Of a DNA stretch of 64,000 bases, positions 26,705 to 34,773 are shown piece by piece (the stretch's first letter is position 1; every line of letters begins with the position of its first letter). Source of the DNA: CAZZBK01 sp964652155 (GTDB taxonomy: Bacteria; Planctomycetota; Planctomycetia; Pirellulales; PNKZ01); assembly GCA_964652155.1 (NCBI GenBank), contig CAZZBK010000010.1:14555-78554 (forward strand), in the 5' to 3' direction. The notes under the pieces are model-generated. The model was not told the DNA's origin, did not search any database, and saw only the letters and a program-made list of their open reading frames with translations. The position numbers and the translations under genes are program-made.

Positions 26705-28506
26705 CGCGACTCGAGGCGACCGTGAACGTTGCCGCGCTCATGCACGACCAGGCCCGGCAGCGAGGCGATCAAGTGGCGCTCGTCGAGAGCCGCCGCGGCG
26801 CGTATCGCACGATCACGTTTCGCGAACTGGACGAGCACAGCGATCGAATCGCAGCCGCCCTGCGTGCTTGGGGCGTGCCGCGGGGCACGCGACTGGCGCT
26901 GCTCGTGCCTCCAAGCATCGAGTTCGTCACGCTGGTCTTTGCCCTGTTCAAGGCGGGCGTGGTGGCGATCCTCATCGACCCCGGCATGGGCAAGCAGCAC
27001 TTGATCGACTGCCTCGCCGCGGCACGGCCCGAAGGGTTCGTCGGTATTCCCCGCGCACAACTGGCTCGCGTGTTGTATCGCAAGCGGTTTCCACAGGCAC
27101 GCTGGAACGTGACCGTCGGCCGGCGGTGGTTTTGGGGCGGACGCACGCTCGCCGAGTTGCTCCATTTCCCTCTCCCAGCGGGAGAGGGTGGCCGAAGGCC
27201 GGGTGAGGGGAGTTCAGAGTGTGACTCGGCACCCCATCTTGATGACAGCTCAGTACACCCCTCATCCGTCTCGCTGCACTCGCCACCTTCTCCCGGAGGG
27301 AGAAGTGAGTTCGCACAGATCGCCCTGACTCAAGCCGACGACCCGGCGGCGATCATCTTCACCACCGGCAGCACCGGCCCGCCCAAGGGAGTGTTGTACC
27401 ATCACGGCAACTTCGCGGAGCAAGTCGCCGAGATTCGCGCACGTTACTTTATCGAACCGGGCGGCGTCGATCTGGCGTGTTTCCCACTGTTCGGACTCTT
27501 CAACGCGGCACTCGGCTTGACGACCGTGATACCGGACATGGACGCGACACGCCCCGCGCGGGCCGACCCCGCCAAGATCGTACAGGCGGTGCGCGATTGG
27601 CAGGTGACGCAGTCCTTCGGCTCGCCGGCCGTCTGGCATCGCGTGGGACCCTACTGCCAGCAACAGCGGATCGTGCTCGAATCGCTGCGGCATGTGTACT
27701 CGGCCGGGGCACCCATTCCGCCGCGCGTCATGCAAACGATGCTCGCATGTTTGCCCAGTGATGCCGACATGCAAACGCCTTATGGAGCGACCGAGGCCTT
27801 GCCGGTGGCGTCGATATCGGCCCATGAAGTGCTCGGCGAGACGCGTGCCAAGTGGGCCGCCGGGGCCGGCACCTGCGTCGGGACACGCTTTCCGCAGATC
27901 GATTGGAAGGTGATTCGCATCGTCGAGGGCCCGATCGTATCGCTTGCAGAGATCGACGAGTTGCCGCGCGGCGAGATCGGCGAACTCATCGTGCGTGGGG
28001 CGGTCGTCACGCGCGAATACGTCACGCGCATTGAGAGCAACGCCCTGGCCAAGATCGCCGAGGGTGACCAAGTCTGGCATCGGATGGGTGACGTCGGTTA
28101 CCTCGACGAGCGCGAACGGTTTTGGTTTTGCGGCCGACTGGCCCATCGCGTGACGACGAGCCGCGGCACGTTGTTTACCGACCCGTGCGAAGGGGTCTTT
28201 AATCAGCATCCGCGCGCGGCGCGAAGCGCCTTGGTCGGGGTCGGCCCCGCCGGGAGTCAAACGCCCGTGATGGTCGTCGAGCCGCTCGCCGAACATTGGC
28301 CGCAGAGTGGCGAGTCTGAGCGGCAATGGATTGCCGAGTTGCGTGAGCTAGGCCAGCGACACGACGTAACGCGCGATATCGATCAATTTTTGTTCCATCG
28401 CTCGTTTCCAGTCGATATTCGTCACAACGCCAAAATCTTCCGCGAGAAATTGGCGCTCTGGGCCGCAAATCAACTGGGCAGAGGCAATGGTTCTGGAATA
28501 AAATAG
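26701..28506 (+). CDS. OleC-like AMP-binding enzyme (beta-lactone synthetase / fatty-acid ligase family) with in-frame repeat insertion
   Basis: A 601-residue adenylate-forming enzyme. The P-loop motif FTTGSTGPPKGVLYHHGNFA begins near residue 220, an A5-like QTPYGATEALPV near 360 and the hinge region GDVGYLDERERFWFCGRLAH near 465. The HGNFAEQVAEIRARYFI-type context is close to OleC, which adenylates a beta-hydroxy acid and closes it to a beta-lactone in olefin synthesis. Residues about 156-202 (FPLPAGEGGRRPGEG ... PPSPGGRSE) are not from the family: they are the translation of a REP-like element inserted just before the P-loop without breaking the frame. Whether the enzyme still folds is open. 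ATGA overlap upstream; hicB follows after 25 bp. Confidence 0.86.
   Translation: MTRLEATVNVAALMHDQARQRGDQVALVESRRGAYRTITFRELDEHSDRIAAALRAWGVPRGTRLALLVPPSIEFVTLVFALFKAGVVAILIDPGMGKQHLIDCLAAARPEGFVGIPRAQLARVLYRKRFPQARWNVTVGRRWFWGGRTLAELLHFPLPAGEGGRRPGEGSSECDSAPHLDDSSVHPSSVSLHSPPSPGGRSEFAQIALTQADDPAAIIFTTGSTGPPKGVLYHHGNFAEQVAEIRARYFIEPGGVDLACFPLFGLFNAALGLTTVIPDMDATRPARADPAKIVQAVRDWQVTQSFGSPAVWHRVGPYCQQQRIVLESLRHVYSAGAPIPPRVMQTMLACLPSDADMQTPYGATEALPVASISAHEVLGETRAKWAAGAGTCVGTRFPQIDWKVIRIVEGPIVSLAEIDELPRGEIGELIVRGAVVTREYVTRIESNALAKIAEGDQVWHRMGDVGYLDERERFWFCGRLAHRVTTSRGTLFTDPCEGVFNQHPRAARSALVGVGPAGSQTPVMVVEPLAEHWPQSGESERQWIAELRELGQRHDVTRDIDQFLFHRSFPVDIRHNAKIFREKLALWAANQLGRGNGSGIK
27168..27305. repeat. 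Bipartite REP-like element inside the OleC-like gene
   Basis: A hairpin CCCTCTCCC-agc-GGGAGAGGG at 27168-27188 leads into GGTGGCCGAAGGCCGGGTG. An inverted partner follows with CTTCTCCC-gga-GGGAGAAG at 27287-27305. Together they form two REP units facing each other about 100 bases apart. The 138-bp span is exactly 46 codons and stays in frame with the host gene. GAGTT occurs just outside both ends. A single short relative of the hairpin lies at 41821-41841. Confidence 0.82.
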
Positions 28507-28531
28507 GGCAGGTATATCTAGGAGCTTGGCT

Positions 28532-28753
28532 ATGAATTTAACTGCGGTCTATCAAAAAGTACCCGAAGGTTACATCGCTTTCGTGGAGGAGTTGCCCGGG
28601 GCAAACTCGCAAGGGACGACGCTGGATGAGGCTCGAGAAAACTTGCAGGAGGCGGTTGCTCTTGTCCTAGAAGGCAATCGACTACTGGCAGAGGAGCGTT
28701 TGCAAGGCGAGACCGGTGTTATTCGTGAACCGCTTTTGATACTTGATCCATGA
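28532..28753 (+). CDS. hicB: HicB-like antitoxin
   Basis: A 73-residue protein with the HicB partial RNase-H fold: MNLTAVYQKVPEGYIAFVEE, then LPGANSQGTTLDEARENLQE and a leucine/glutamate helix. HicB proteins bind and neutralise the HicA mRNA interferase and often repress the operon. There is no C-terminal DNA-binding domain here, so autoregulation may rest on another protein or be absent. ATG 28532 is chosen over a TTG two codons earlier; TAGGAG lies 7 bases before it. The gene ends in an ATGA overlap with hicA. The pair sits inside a metabolic operon between OleC-like and OleD-like genes. Confidence 0.88.
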   Translation: MNLTAVYQKVPEGYIAFVEELPGANSQGTTLDEARENLQEAVALVLEGNRLLAEERLQGETGVIREPLLILDP

Positions 28754-28935
28754 AGCGAGTCGACCTCATTCGACCTCTGACCAAACACGGATGTGAGTTC
28801 TTGCGTGAAGGCGGACGACACTCGCTGTTCGTTCATCGAGCCAATCAAAAAGTTTCGGCAGTTCCACGCCACCGTGAGGTCAACGAGGGGCTTGCTAAAA
28901 AAATCTGCCGCGATCTTGAGATCCCCCAGCCATGA
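28750..28935 (+). CDS. hicA: HicA-like mRNA interferase toxin
   Basis: A 61-residue toxin with the double-stranded-RNA-binding-like HicA fold. It starts MKRVDLIRPLTKHGCEFLRE, the catalytic histidine lies in EGGRHSLFVHRA, and the strand VSAVPRHREVNEGLAKKICR is typical of the family. It should cleave mRNA when HicB is lost. It overlaps hicB upstream and the OleD-like gene downstream, each by ATGA, so the toxin frame is locked between two coupled genes. The key histidine and the VPRH motif are kept, so it looks intact. Confidence 0.87.
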   Translation: MKRVDLIRPLTKHGCEFLREGGRHSLFVHRANQKVSAVPRHREVNEGLAKKICRDLEIPQP

Positions 28936-29927
28936 CGGTTCTCGTCACCGGAGCAACGGGGTTCTTGGGACGCTACGTGGTCGAGCAACTCGTCGCGCGG
29001 GGCGAGCAGGTTCGGGCACTCGTGCGTCGACCGGCTTGTGAGTTGCAACAACTCGGTGTCGAGATCGCGCTGGGCGATCTGCGCGAGCGAGACAAGGTGA
29101 TCGAAGCCTGCCGCGGTATCACGACCGTGTATCACGTCGCGGCGGTTGCCGGTATCTGGGGACCGTGGTCGCAATACTTCAGCATCAACGTCGAAGGGAC
29201 TCGCCACGTACTCGCCGGCTGCCGCGAACAGGGGGTCCAAAAGCTGATCTACACGAGCAGCCCAAGCGTCACCTTCGCTGGCGGCGATCAGTCGGGGATC
29301 GACGAGTCGGCCCCCTATCCCGAGCGGTGGCTGTGTCACTACCCGCACACCAAGGCGATCGCCGAGCGCGAAGTGCTCGCGGCACATGGCCCGGGGCTCG
29401 CCACCTGTGCGTTGCGACCGCATCTGATCTGGGGACCGCGCGACGGACATTTGGTGCCACGACTCATCGAGCGCGCCCGCTTTGGGCAGTTGCGTCAGGT
29501 CGGCGCGGGCAAGAACCTCGTCGACATGATTTATGTCGAAAACGCCGCCGAGGCACACCTTCAAGCGGCCGACGCCCTCGCAGCAGACTCCAGCGTCGGA
29601 GGCAAGGCGTACTTCCTGAGCCAAGGGGAGCCGGTCAACTGCTGGGACTGGATCAACGAGCTACTCGCGCTGGTGCAATTGCCCCCCGTGCGACGCAGCG
29701 TACCACTGAGTGTGGCCTACGCCCTCGGCGCGATGCTTGAGACGGTGTATCGGCTGTTGCGAAAAAATGACGAGCCCCGCATGACCCGCTTCTTGGCATT
29801 GCAGTTGGGGCGTGACCACTATTTCAACATCGACGCCGCTCGGCGCGACTTGGGTTACCAGCCGACCGTGTCGACGACGGAAGGAATGAAAAAACTTGGT
29901 GAGTGGTTGCAGCAATCGTTGCAATAG
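28932..29927 (+). CDS. OleD-like NAD(P)-dependent epimerase/reductase
   Basis: A 331-residue extended SDR. The cofactor motif GATGFLGRYVVEQL spans residues 7-20. The catalytic set is visible as YTSSPSVTFAGGDQ and YPHTKAIAEREVL (YxxxK). The GIDESAPYPERWLCHYPHTK context is characteristic of OleD, the NADPH-dependent reductase that turns a 2-alkyl-3-keto acid into the beta-hydroxy acid used by OleC. Other 3-beta-hydroxysteroid-dehydrogenase-like functions are possible. Translation is coupled to hicA by an ATGA overlap. OleA and OleB are not in the window. The stop codon lies just before a divergent copy of the intergenic repeat. Confidence 0.87.
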   Translation: MTVLVTGATGFLGRYVVEQLVARGEQVRALVRRPACELQQLGVEIALGDLRERDKVIEACRGITTVYHVAAVAGIWGPWSQYFSINVEGTRHVLAGCREQGVQKLIYTSSPSVTFAGGDQSGIDESAPYPERWLCHYPHTKAIAEREVLAAHGPGLATCALRPHLIWGPRDGHLVPRLIERARFGQLRQVGAGKNLVDMIYVENAAEAHLQAADALAADSSVGGKAYFLSQGEPVNCWDWINELLALVQLPPVRRSVPLSVAYALGAMLETVYRLLRKNDEPRMTRFLALQLGRDHYFNIDAARRDLGYQPTVSTTEGMKKLGEWLQQSLQ

Positions 29928-29933
29928 CATCCG

Positions 29934-30056
29934 ATTGAGGCGCAGTCCATTATTGACCCCTGCGCAGCAATTGAGCCAGGGCGACCATCGGAAGCCCGGT
30001 ATTTCCAGGACTCGCGTTGCTCGCCGGGGCTCTTTTGCTGCGTCTACCTCAATAGG
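29934..30056 (+). repeat. Possible third, diverged copy of the dispersed intergenic element
   Basis: It lies seven bases after the OleD-like stop. The ends ATTGAGG and CCTCAAT form a perfect 7-bp inverted repeat like those of the other copies. The core GCGACCATCGGAAGCCCGG ... CTCGCGTTGCTCG follows the order of copies 1 and 2 with about two thirds identity by eye. An extra GCGCAG/CTGCGC hairpin lies near the left end. No gene is seen in the rest of the gap up to 30225. Confidence 0.5.
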
Positions 30057-30225
30057 AGTTAGACTCTTTTGACGGCTGTGTGGTCACTGGGCCGGCCAAA
30101 ACATTTTCTTCGCTCGAAATCGAGTCCTCGCCGTCGCGCGACTTGCATCTAATTGACCACCGCGAGGTGAGTTAAGGTGCTATTGCTCGACAGTACGTTC
30201 TCGCCCATGAATCGGCCGGCGCATT

Positions 30226-31215
30226 CTATTTGCGTTTCATCGCCCACGTTCCTTGAAAGAGTTCTTCGCTTTTGTCGCCCCTTGGCATATATCCACGGAG
30301 AGTTCCCTCCATAGCGCCTCCGGCCGTGTCCACCGTCCCCTTAAAATCAATGATGAGCACGCCGCGTGCCATGGGCTGGCTGACGAGATAAAAACGTATG
30401 GACTTACGTTCGATCTTTCCGAGAGTCGGCTTACCGAACCAACCTGGAGGCATCCATACCGCGCCGGATAAAATGATCGAACTCCCCTTATCGAGCGGCA
30501 TGTTGCTCTCATCGGGTTGAATGTTCACTCCGATCGCGCGTCGACCCGTGACAGTCCCTAGGCCGCTCACATCTCCGCTGATTTTCTCGACCGTGTACGA
30601 GCCCGACCAGCCGCCGGTTATGTCCTTAATCACGGTCTGAGTCTCCGTGTCGATCGGAGTGGCTGGCGGTGATGGTTTCGTCGGCGGCGAAGTATTGAAC
30701 GAATCCGGTTTCACACTGGGTGGCATCGTTGAACTGGTAGAAGTCGGGGGGACCAGTGTCTTTGTTCCTGGTGCGCCAGGAACGACCGTCATCGTCAACT
30801 CTCCTCCCGCCCCTGGCGAACCGCCGATTTCAAAACGATATTCTCCCGGTGGTAGAGCCAAAATAGGATTCGATTCTAGCTCGCGCAGATATCGCTGCTC
30901 GGTCACCGAGTAGAGATTGCTCTTCCGCAATTTTGTTGATGTGTAGCCGACTTCTGGATCATCAAAACGATATTGAAGGTTCACCCCCGACGCGTCGGCA
31001 GGGATGATAAAGCGGCCGGCTCGCAGCACGGGCTGCTGTTGTCCGTTTAGAGTCTCGCTCACGATCTCAGCGACGACACTGTACGAATTGCCGGTTTTCA
31101 ATATCGCCGGCTTCTCGACAGCCGTAGGTGGCGGCTCAGCCCCAACGGTAATCATGGTCGACACCCATGCAACCATCGTCCAGGCAACTACGTTGACCAT
31201 TCGGCTTTTCATCAT
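30226..31215 (-). CDS. Secreted hypothetical protein, proline/threonine-rich linker
   Basis: A 329-residue protein with a signal peptide (MVNVVAWTMVAWVSTMITVGA). The first domain, about 35-145, is beta-rich. A Pro/Ser/Thr-rich linker of about 45 residues follows (STMPPSVKPDSFNTSPPTK). The second domain, about 200-329, opens ITGGWSGSYTVEKISG and reads like a small beta-barrel of the lipocalin-like 'GxW' kind. The family is not known to me. Base composition is less GC-rich than in its neighbours, and the flanking spacers are also AT-richer, which may reflect later acquisition. Confidence 0.72.
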   Translation of the reverse strand: MMKSRMVNVVAWTMVAWVSTMITVGAEPPPTAVEKPAILKTGNSYSVVAEIVSETLNGQQQPVLRAGRFIIPADASGVNLQYRFDDPEVGYTSTKLRKSNLYSVTEQRYLRELESNPILALPPGEYRFEIGGSPGAGGELTMTVVPGAPGTKTLVPPTSTSSTMPPSVKPDSFNTSPPTKPSPPATPIDTETQTVIKDITGGWSGSYTVEKISGDVSGLGTVTGRRAIGVNIQPDESNMPLDKGSSIILSGAVWMPPGWFGKPTLGKIERKSIRFYLVSQPMARGVLIIDFKGTVDTAGGAMEGTLRGYMPRGDKSEELFQGTWAMKRK

Positions 31216-31702
31216 TCAGGTACCCAAGAATTGGATCTCAGTTGAAAAGGTAATAGCCGCAACGTCAGCAATTTAACGCAAAATTCATACCGTCGATGGC
31301 CGAAATATGCCTAATTTAGAAGGACGGAAACAAAGCACCAATTGCCATTGATCTTGGGGCATAAACTTCCCCTGCACCGAAATCCGAGTCATTCGCAGGG
31401 TAACCGTGAGACTGTGCGGTCAATTCACACCACCCGTCCCATACCGCACACATTCACAGTGCTTAGAGCCCTGGAACGAATTAACCCCGCAGTTCTAATT
31501 TGCTTCGCATCGGTCAATCAACGAAGGCCAGCGGGCTTTTCAGAAAGAACGTTGCTTGATCTCGCCGGCCTGGGAGTGTACGACCGACTCAGGTCGCGTT
31601 AGCTATTTGCCCTGAACGACTTGCGGTCGGCGGCTTGTCAATAAGACGGCCAAGCGATACCTTCAGGGGTTTCCATGCTAACCGTCCCTTGGATTTGTCG
31701 CG
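31216..31702. other. Gene-free region before the acyl-ACP cluster
   Basis: About 490 bp, less GC-rich than the coding DNA around it. Short open frames here have no ribosome site or recognisable protein. The promoter of the ketosynthase operon must lie here, but no convincing element was seen. Confidence 0.4.
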
Positions 31703-32950
31703 ATGATAGCCGGCAGCCGCAGCGATCATGACCGGATTGTGATCACCGGCATCGGCTTGACCGCTCCCAACGGTAACTCGCTGGCCGACTACCGCGCTGC
31801 GATCCTGGCTGGTCGCTCGGGGGTGCAAAAGTACGACATCCGCTACGTAGGTCAAACGCTGGCCGGGATTTGCAACTTCGACGAGCTGCGGTACCAGAAG
31901 AAGAAAGAGGTCCGCCGCGGTACACGGGCCGGCAGCGTGGGTATCTACTGCGCGAACGAAGCGGTGCGCGACTCGCTCATCGACTGGCCGAAGGTTAACC
32001 TCGACCGCGTGGGTATTTATGTCGGCGTCACCGAGCATGGAAACGTCGAGACCGAGAACGAAATCTTTCAACTCCAGAGTTTCGACTACGATACGAAGTT
32101 CTGGTCGCACCACCACAACCCGCGCACGGTGGCCAACAACCCGGCGGGCGAAATCTCGCTGAACATGGGCATTACCGGGCCGCACTATACGATCGGTGCT
32201 GCCTGCGCTGCCGGGAATGCGGGGTTTATCCAGGGCTGCCAGATGCTCCGGCTTGACGAGGTTGACTTAGCCATCGCGGGTGGCGTTTCGGAGAGTATTC
32301 ACACGTTTGGTATCTTCGCCAGTTTTAAGAGCCAAGGGGCGTTGGCCTCGCATGAAGATCCGACGAAAGCCTCGCGCCCCTTCGACAAGGCCCGCAATGG
32401 GATTGTGGTTGCCGAAGGGGGTGGCCTCGTCACGCTCGAACGGCTCAGCGACGCTAAGGCCCGTGGGGCGAGGATTTACGGCGAGATCGTGGGTTACGCC
32501 ATGAACAGCGACGCGAGCGATTTCGTGCTTCCGAACGCCGAACGGCAAGCCGAATGCGTCCGCAAGGCATTGAAGTCAGCCCAGCTTAATCCGGAAAACA
32601 TCGATATTGTGAGTACCCATGCGACGGGGACCGGAGCGGGTGACGCGCAGGAGTGCGCGGCTCTGCGTCAGGTTTTCGAGGGGTGCTCCCAGACTCGTTT
32701 CAATAACACCAAGAGCTTTATCGGCCACGCGATGGGGGCGGCCGGCGCACTGGAACTCCTCGGCAATCTGCCCGCCTTTGAAGACCACGTATGCCACCCA
32801 ACCATTAATGTCGATGAGTTGGATACCGACTGCGCCCTGCCGGGCTTGGTGCTCAATGAGCCTCAGGAAACGGGGGCGGTGCGAACGATTTTGAACAATT
32901 CGTTCGGCATGTTGGGAATTAACTCTGTGGTGATCGTCCAAAAACGGTAA
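31703..32950 (+). CDS. Beta-ketoacyl-ACP synthase, FabF-like
   Basis: A 415-residue condensing enzyme. The catalytic triad of the KAS I/II class is intact: Cys168 in YTIGAACAAGNAGF, His306 in STHATGTGAGDAQE and His342 in KSFIGHAMGAAGALE. It extends an acyl chain on an acyl carrier protein by two carbons using malonyl-ACP. The first residues before RIVITGIGLTAPNG are short, as in FabF. It opens a cluster of ACP, two flavoproteins and a FabZ-like dehydratase, so it probably belongs to a dedicated secondary or special-lipid pathway and not to housekeeping fatty acid synthesis. Confidence 0.92.
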   Translation: MIAGSRSDHDRIVITGIGLTAPNGNSLADYRAAILAGRSGVQKYDIRYVGQTLAGICNFDELRYQKKKEVRRGTRAGSVGIYCANEAVRDSLIDWPKVNLDRVGIYVGVTEHGNVETENEIFQLQSFDYDTKFWSHHHNPRTVANNPAGEISLNMGITGPHYTIGAACAAGNAGFIQGCQMLRLDEVDLAIAGGVSESIHTFGIFASFKSQGALASHEDPTKASRPFDKARNGIVVAEGGGLVTLERLSDAKARGARIYGEIVGYAMNSDASDFVLPNAERQAECVRKALKSAQLNPENIDIVSTHATGTGAGDAQECAALRQVFEGCSQTRFNNTKSFIGHAMGAAGALELLGNLPAFEDHVCHPTINVDELDTDCALPGLVLNEPQETGAVRTILNNSFGMLGINSVVIVQKR

Positions 32951-33013
32951 ATTGGTGGTTCGCTCGCGGCCTGGGATTGCGAGTGGTTTTGACTACAACG
33001 GAGCTACGACGGC

Positions 33014-33274
33014 ATGACTCGCGATGAGATTCGCTCAGAGATTGTCGATATTCTTGAGAACATTGCGCCGGATGAGGATCTCTCGGGCCTGAAGGACGAA
33101 CTCTCGTTCCGCGAGCAGCTTTCGCTCGACAGCATGGATTTTCTCGACATTGTGATGGAGCTGCGCAAGCGGCATCGCATCCAGGTGCCCGAGCAAGACT
33201 ACCTGCAACTGGCCTCGATGGCGTCGACGGTCGCGTACCTGGAACCCAAAATGCGCGATTTGCAAAAGGCCTAG
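33014..33274 (+). CDS. Acyl carrier protein
   Basis: An 86-residue carrier. The phosphopantetheine attachment serine is Ser40 in QLSLDSMDFLDIVMEL, followed by the usual helices and HRIQVPEQDYLQLASM. It is slightly longer than the fatty-acid ACP and has the diverged sequence typical of pathway-specific carriers. It lies 63 bp after the ketosynthase gene and 83 bp before the first flavoprotein gene, and should carry the acyl chain for this cluster. Confidence 0.93.
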   Translation: MTRDEIRSEIVDILENIAPDEDLSGLKDELSFREQLSLDSMDFLDIVMELRKRHRIQVPEQDYLQLASMASTVAYLEPKMRDLQKA

Positions 33275-33357
33275 GCGGGGTCCGTGTCCCGAGTGCGATC
33301 GGTTGCCTCACTGCGGCGGTCGAGCGGCACGCACGCTCTGCGGCAAGTCGTTTTCCC

Positions 33358-34731
33358 ATGTACGACACGATCATCATCGGCGCTGGCATGTCGGGTCTCG
33401 CGGCAGGCATCCGCCTGGCGTATTTCAACCGACGGGTTTGCATCCTCGAACGCCACACGACCATCGGCGGGCTGAACTCGTTCTATCGGCTCGGCGGACG
33501 CAATTACGACGTCGGCCTGCATGCCGTCACCAACTACACCCCGAAAGGGGCCAAGCAGGGCCCGCTCGCGCGCTTGCTGCGGCAGCTTCGTATCTCCTGG
33601 GACGAACTCGAGCTCAAGCCGCAACTCGGCTCGCGCATTGCCTTTCCCGGGGTCGACCTGCGCATGACCAACGACTTTGCACAGCTTGAAAGCGACATTG
33701 CCGAACGCTTCCCCCAGCAGATCGACAACTTTCGCAAGCTCCAAGCTCAGATCGTCGACTACGACGCACTCGATGCCGCGAAGATGGATCAGTCAGCCCG
33801 CGCCATGCTAAACGAGTACCTGACCGACCCGCTGTTGATCGAAATGCTCTTCTGTCCTCTGATGTATTATGGCAGTGCCCGCGAACACGACATGGACTGG
33901 GGGCAGTTCTGCATCATGTTCCGCAGCATCTTCTACGAAGGGTTTGCGCGACCGTTCGATGGCGTGCGGACGCTGCTCAAGTTGCTCGTGAAAAAGTTTC
34001 GCGGACTGGGGGGCGAGCTACGGCTCCGCAGTGGTGTGCGGAAGATTCATGAAGCCGACAGGAAGGTCACTTCGGTCGAATTGGACGACGGCTCTCGACT
34101 CGAAGCGGCCCAGGTGCTGAGCAGCGCCGGACACGTCGAGACACTGCGTCTGTGCGATGTTCAGCCCACTCCGCCGAGCGCAGGTCAGCTCTCGTTCATC
34201 GAGTCCATTTCGACGCTCGATTGCCAACCACGCGACTTGGGGATCGGCGAGACGATCGTATTCTTTAACGATCACGACACATTCGACTGGCGGCGCCCCG
34301 ACGCGTTGGCCGACATGCGGAGCGGCGTGATTTGCTCCCCGAACAACTATGCCTACGAAGAACCGCTCGCCGAGGGGTCGGTCCGCATCACGTCGCTGGC
34401 GAACTTTGACCGCTGGCAATCGCTCGACGACGCGGCGTATCGTGCGCAAAAGCAGCATTGGTACGAGCAGATGACCGCCTCGGCCGTGCGTTTTGTCCGC
34501 GATTTTCGCACGCATACGGTGGCCACCGACATGTTCACGCCGACGACCATTCGTCGTTTTACGGGGCATGTCAACGGGGCGGTCTATGGCGCGCCGCGCA
34601 AATTGTTCGATGGCCAAACCCATCTGAAAAACCTCTTTCTTTGCGGGACAGATCAGGGGTTTGTCGGTATCATTGGGTCCATCATCAGCGGCATCACCAT
34701 GGCCAATCGTTATTGCCTGAGCAACGAGTAG
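33358..34731 (+). CDS. CrtI-like FAD-dependent oxidoreductase (first of a pair)
   Basis: A 457-residue flavoprotein of the phytoene-desaturase/amine-oxidase class. It starts directly with the dinucleotide-binding fold YDTIIIGAGMSGLAAG (GxGxxG) and ERHTTIGGLNSFYRL. The C terminus has the second FAD-contact stretch LFLCGTDQGFVGIIGSIISG. CrtI relatives desaturate, saturate or isomerise long polyene or isoprenoid chains. Beside an ACP and a ketosynthase, the substrate may be an ACP-bound acyl chain; that is inference. A second, distinct homologue follows after 42 bp. Confidence 0.88.
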   Translation: MYDTIIIGAGMSGLAAGIRLAYFNRRVCILERHTTIGGLNSFYRLGGRNYDVGLHAVTNYTPKGAKQGPLARLLRQLRISWDELELKPQLGSRIAFPGVDLRMTNDFAQLESDIAERFPQQIDNFRKLQAQIVDYDALDAAKMDQSARAMLNEYLTDPLLIEMLFCPLMYYGSAREHDMDWGQFCIMFRSIFYEGFARPFDGVRTLLKLLVKKFRGLGGELRLRSGVRKIHEADRKVTSVELDDGSRLEAAQVLSSAGHVETLRLCDVQPTPPSAGQLSFIESISTLDCQPRDLGIGETIVFFNDHDTFDWRRPDALADMRSGVICSPNNYAYEEPLAEGSVRITSLANFDRWQSLDDAAYRAQKQHWYEQMTASAVRFVRDFRTHTVATDMFTPTTIRRFTGHVNGAVYGAPRKLFDGQTHLKNLFLCGTDQGFVGIIGSIISGITMANRYCLSNE

Positions 34732-34773
34732 CTCTGCACGGCCTTTCCTCGTTTTCACTCCCCTCGCTTTCGC

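Noticed and set aside
31342..31602. 86-codon plus-strand frame before the ketosynthase gene
   Set aside because: No ribosome site, odd composition and no recognised family.
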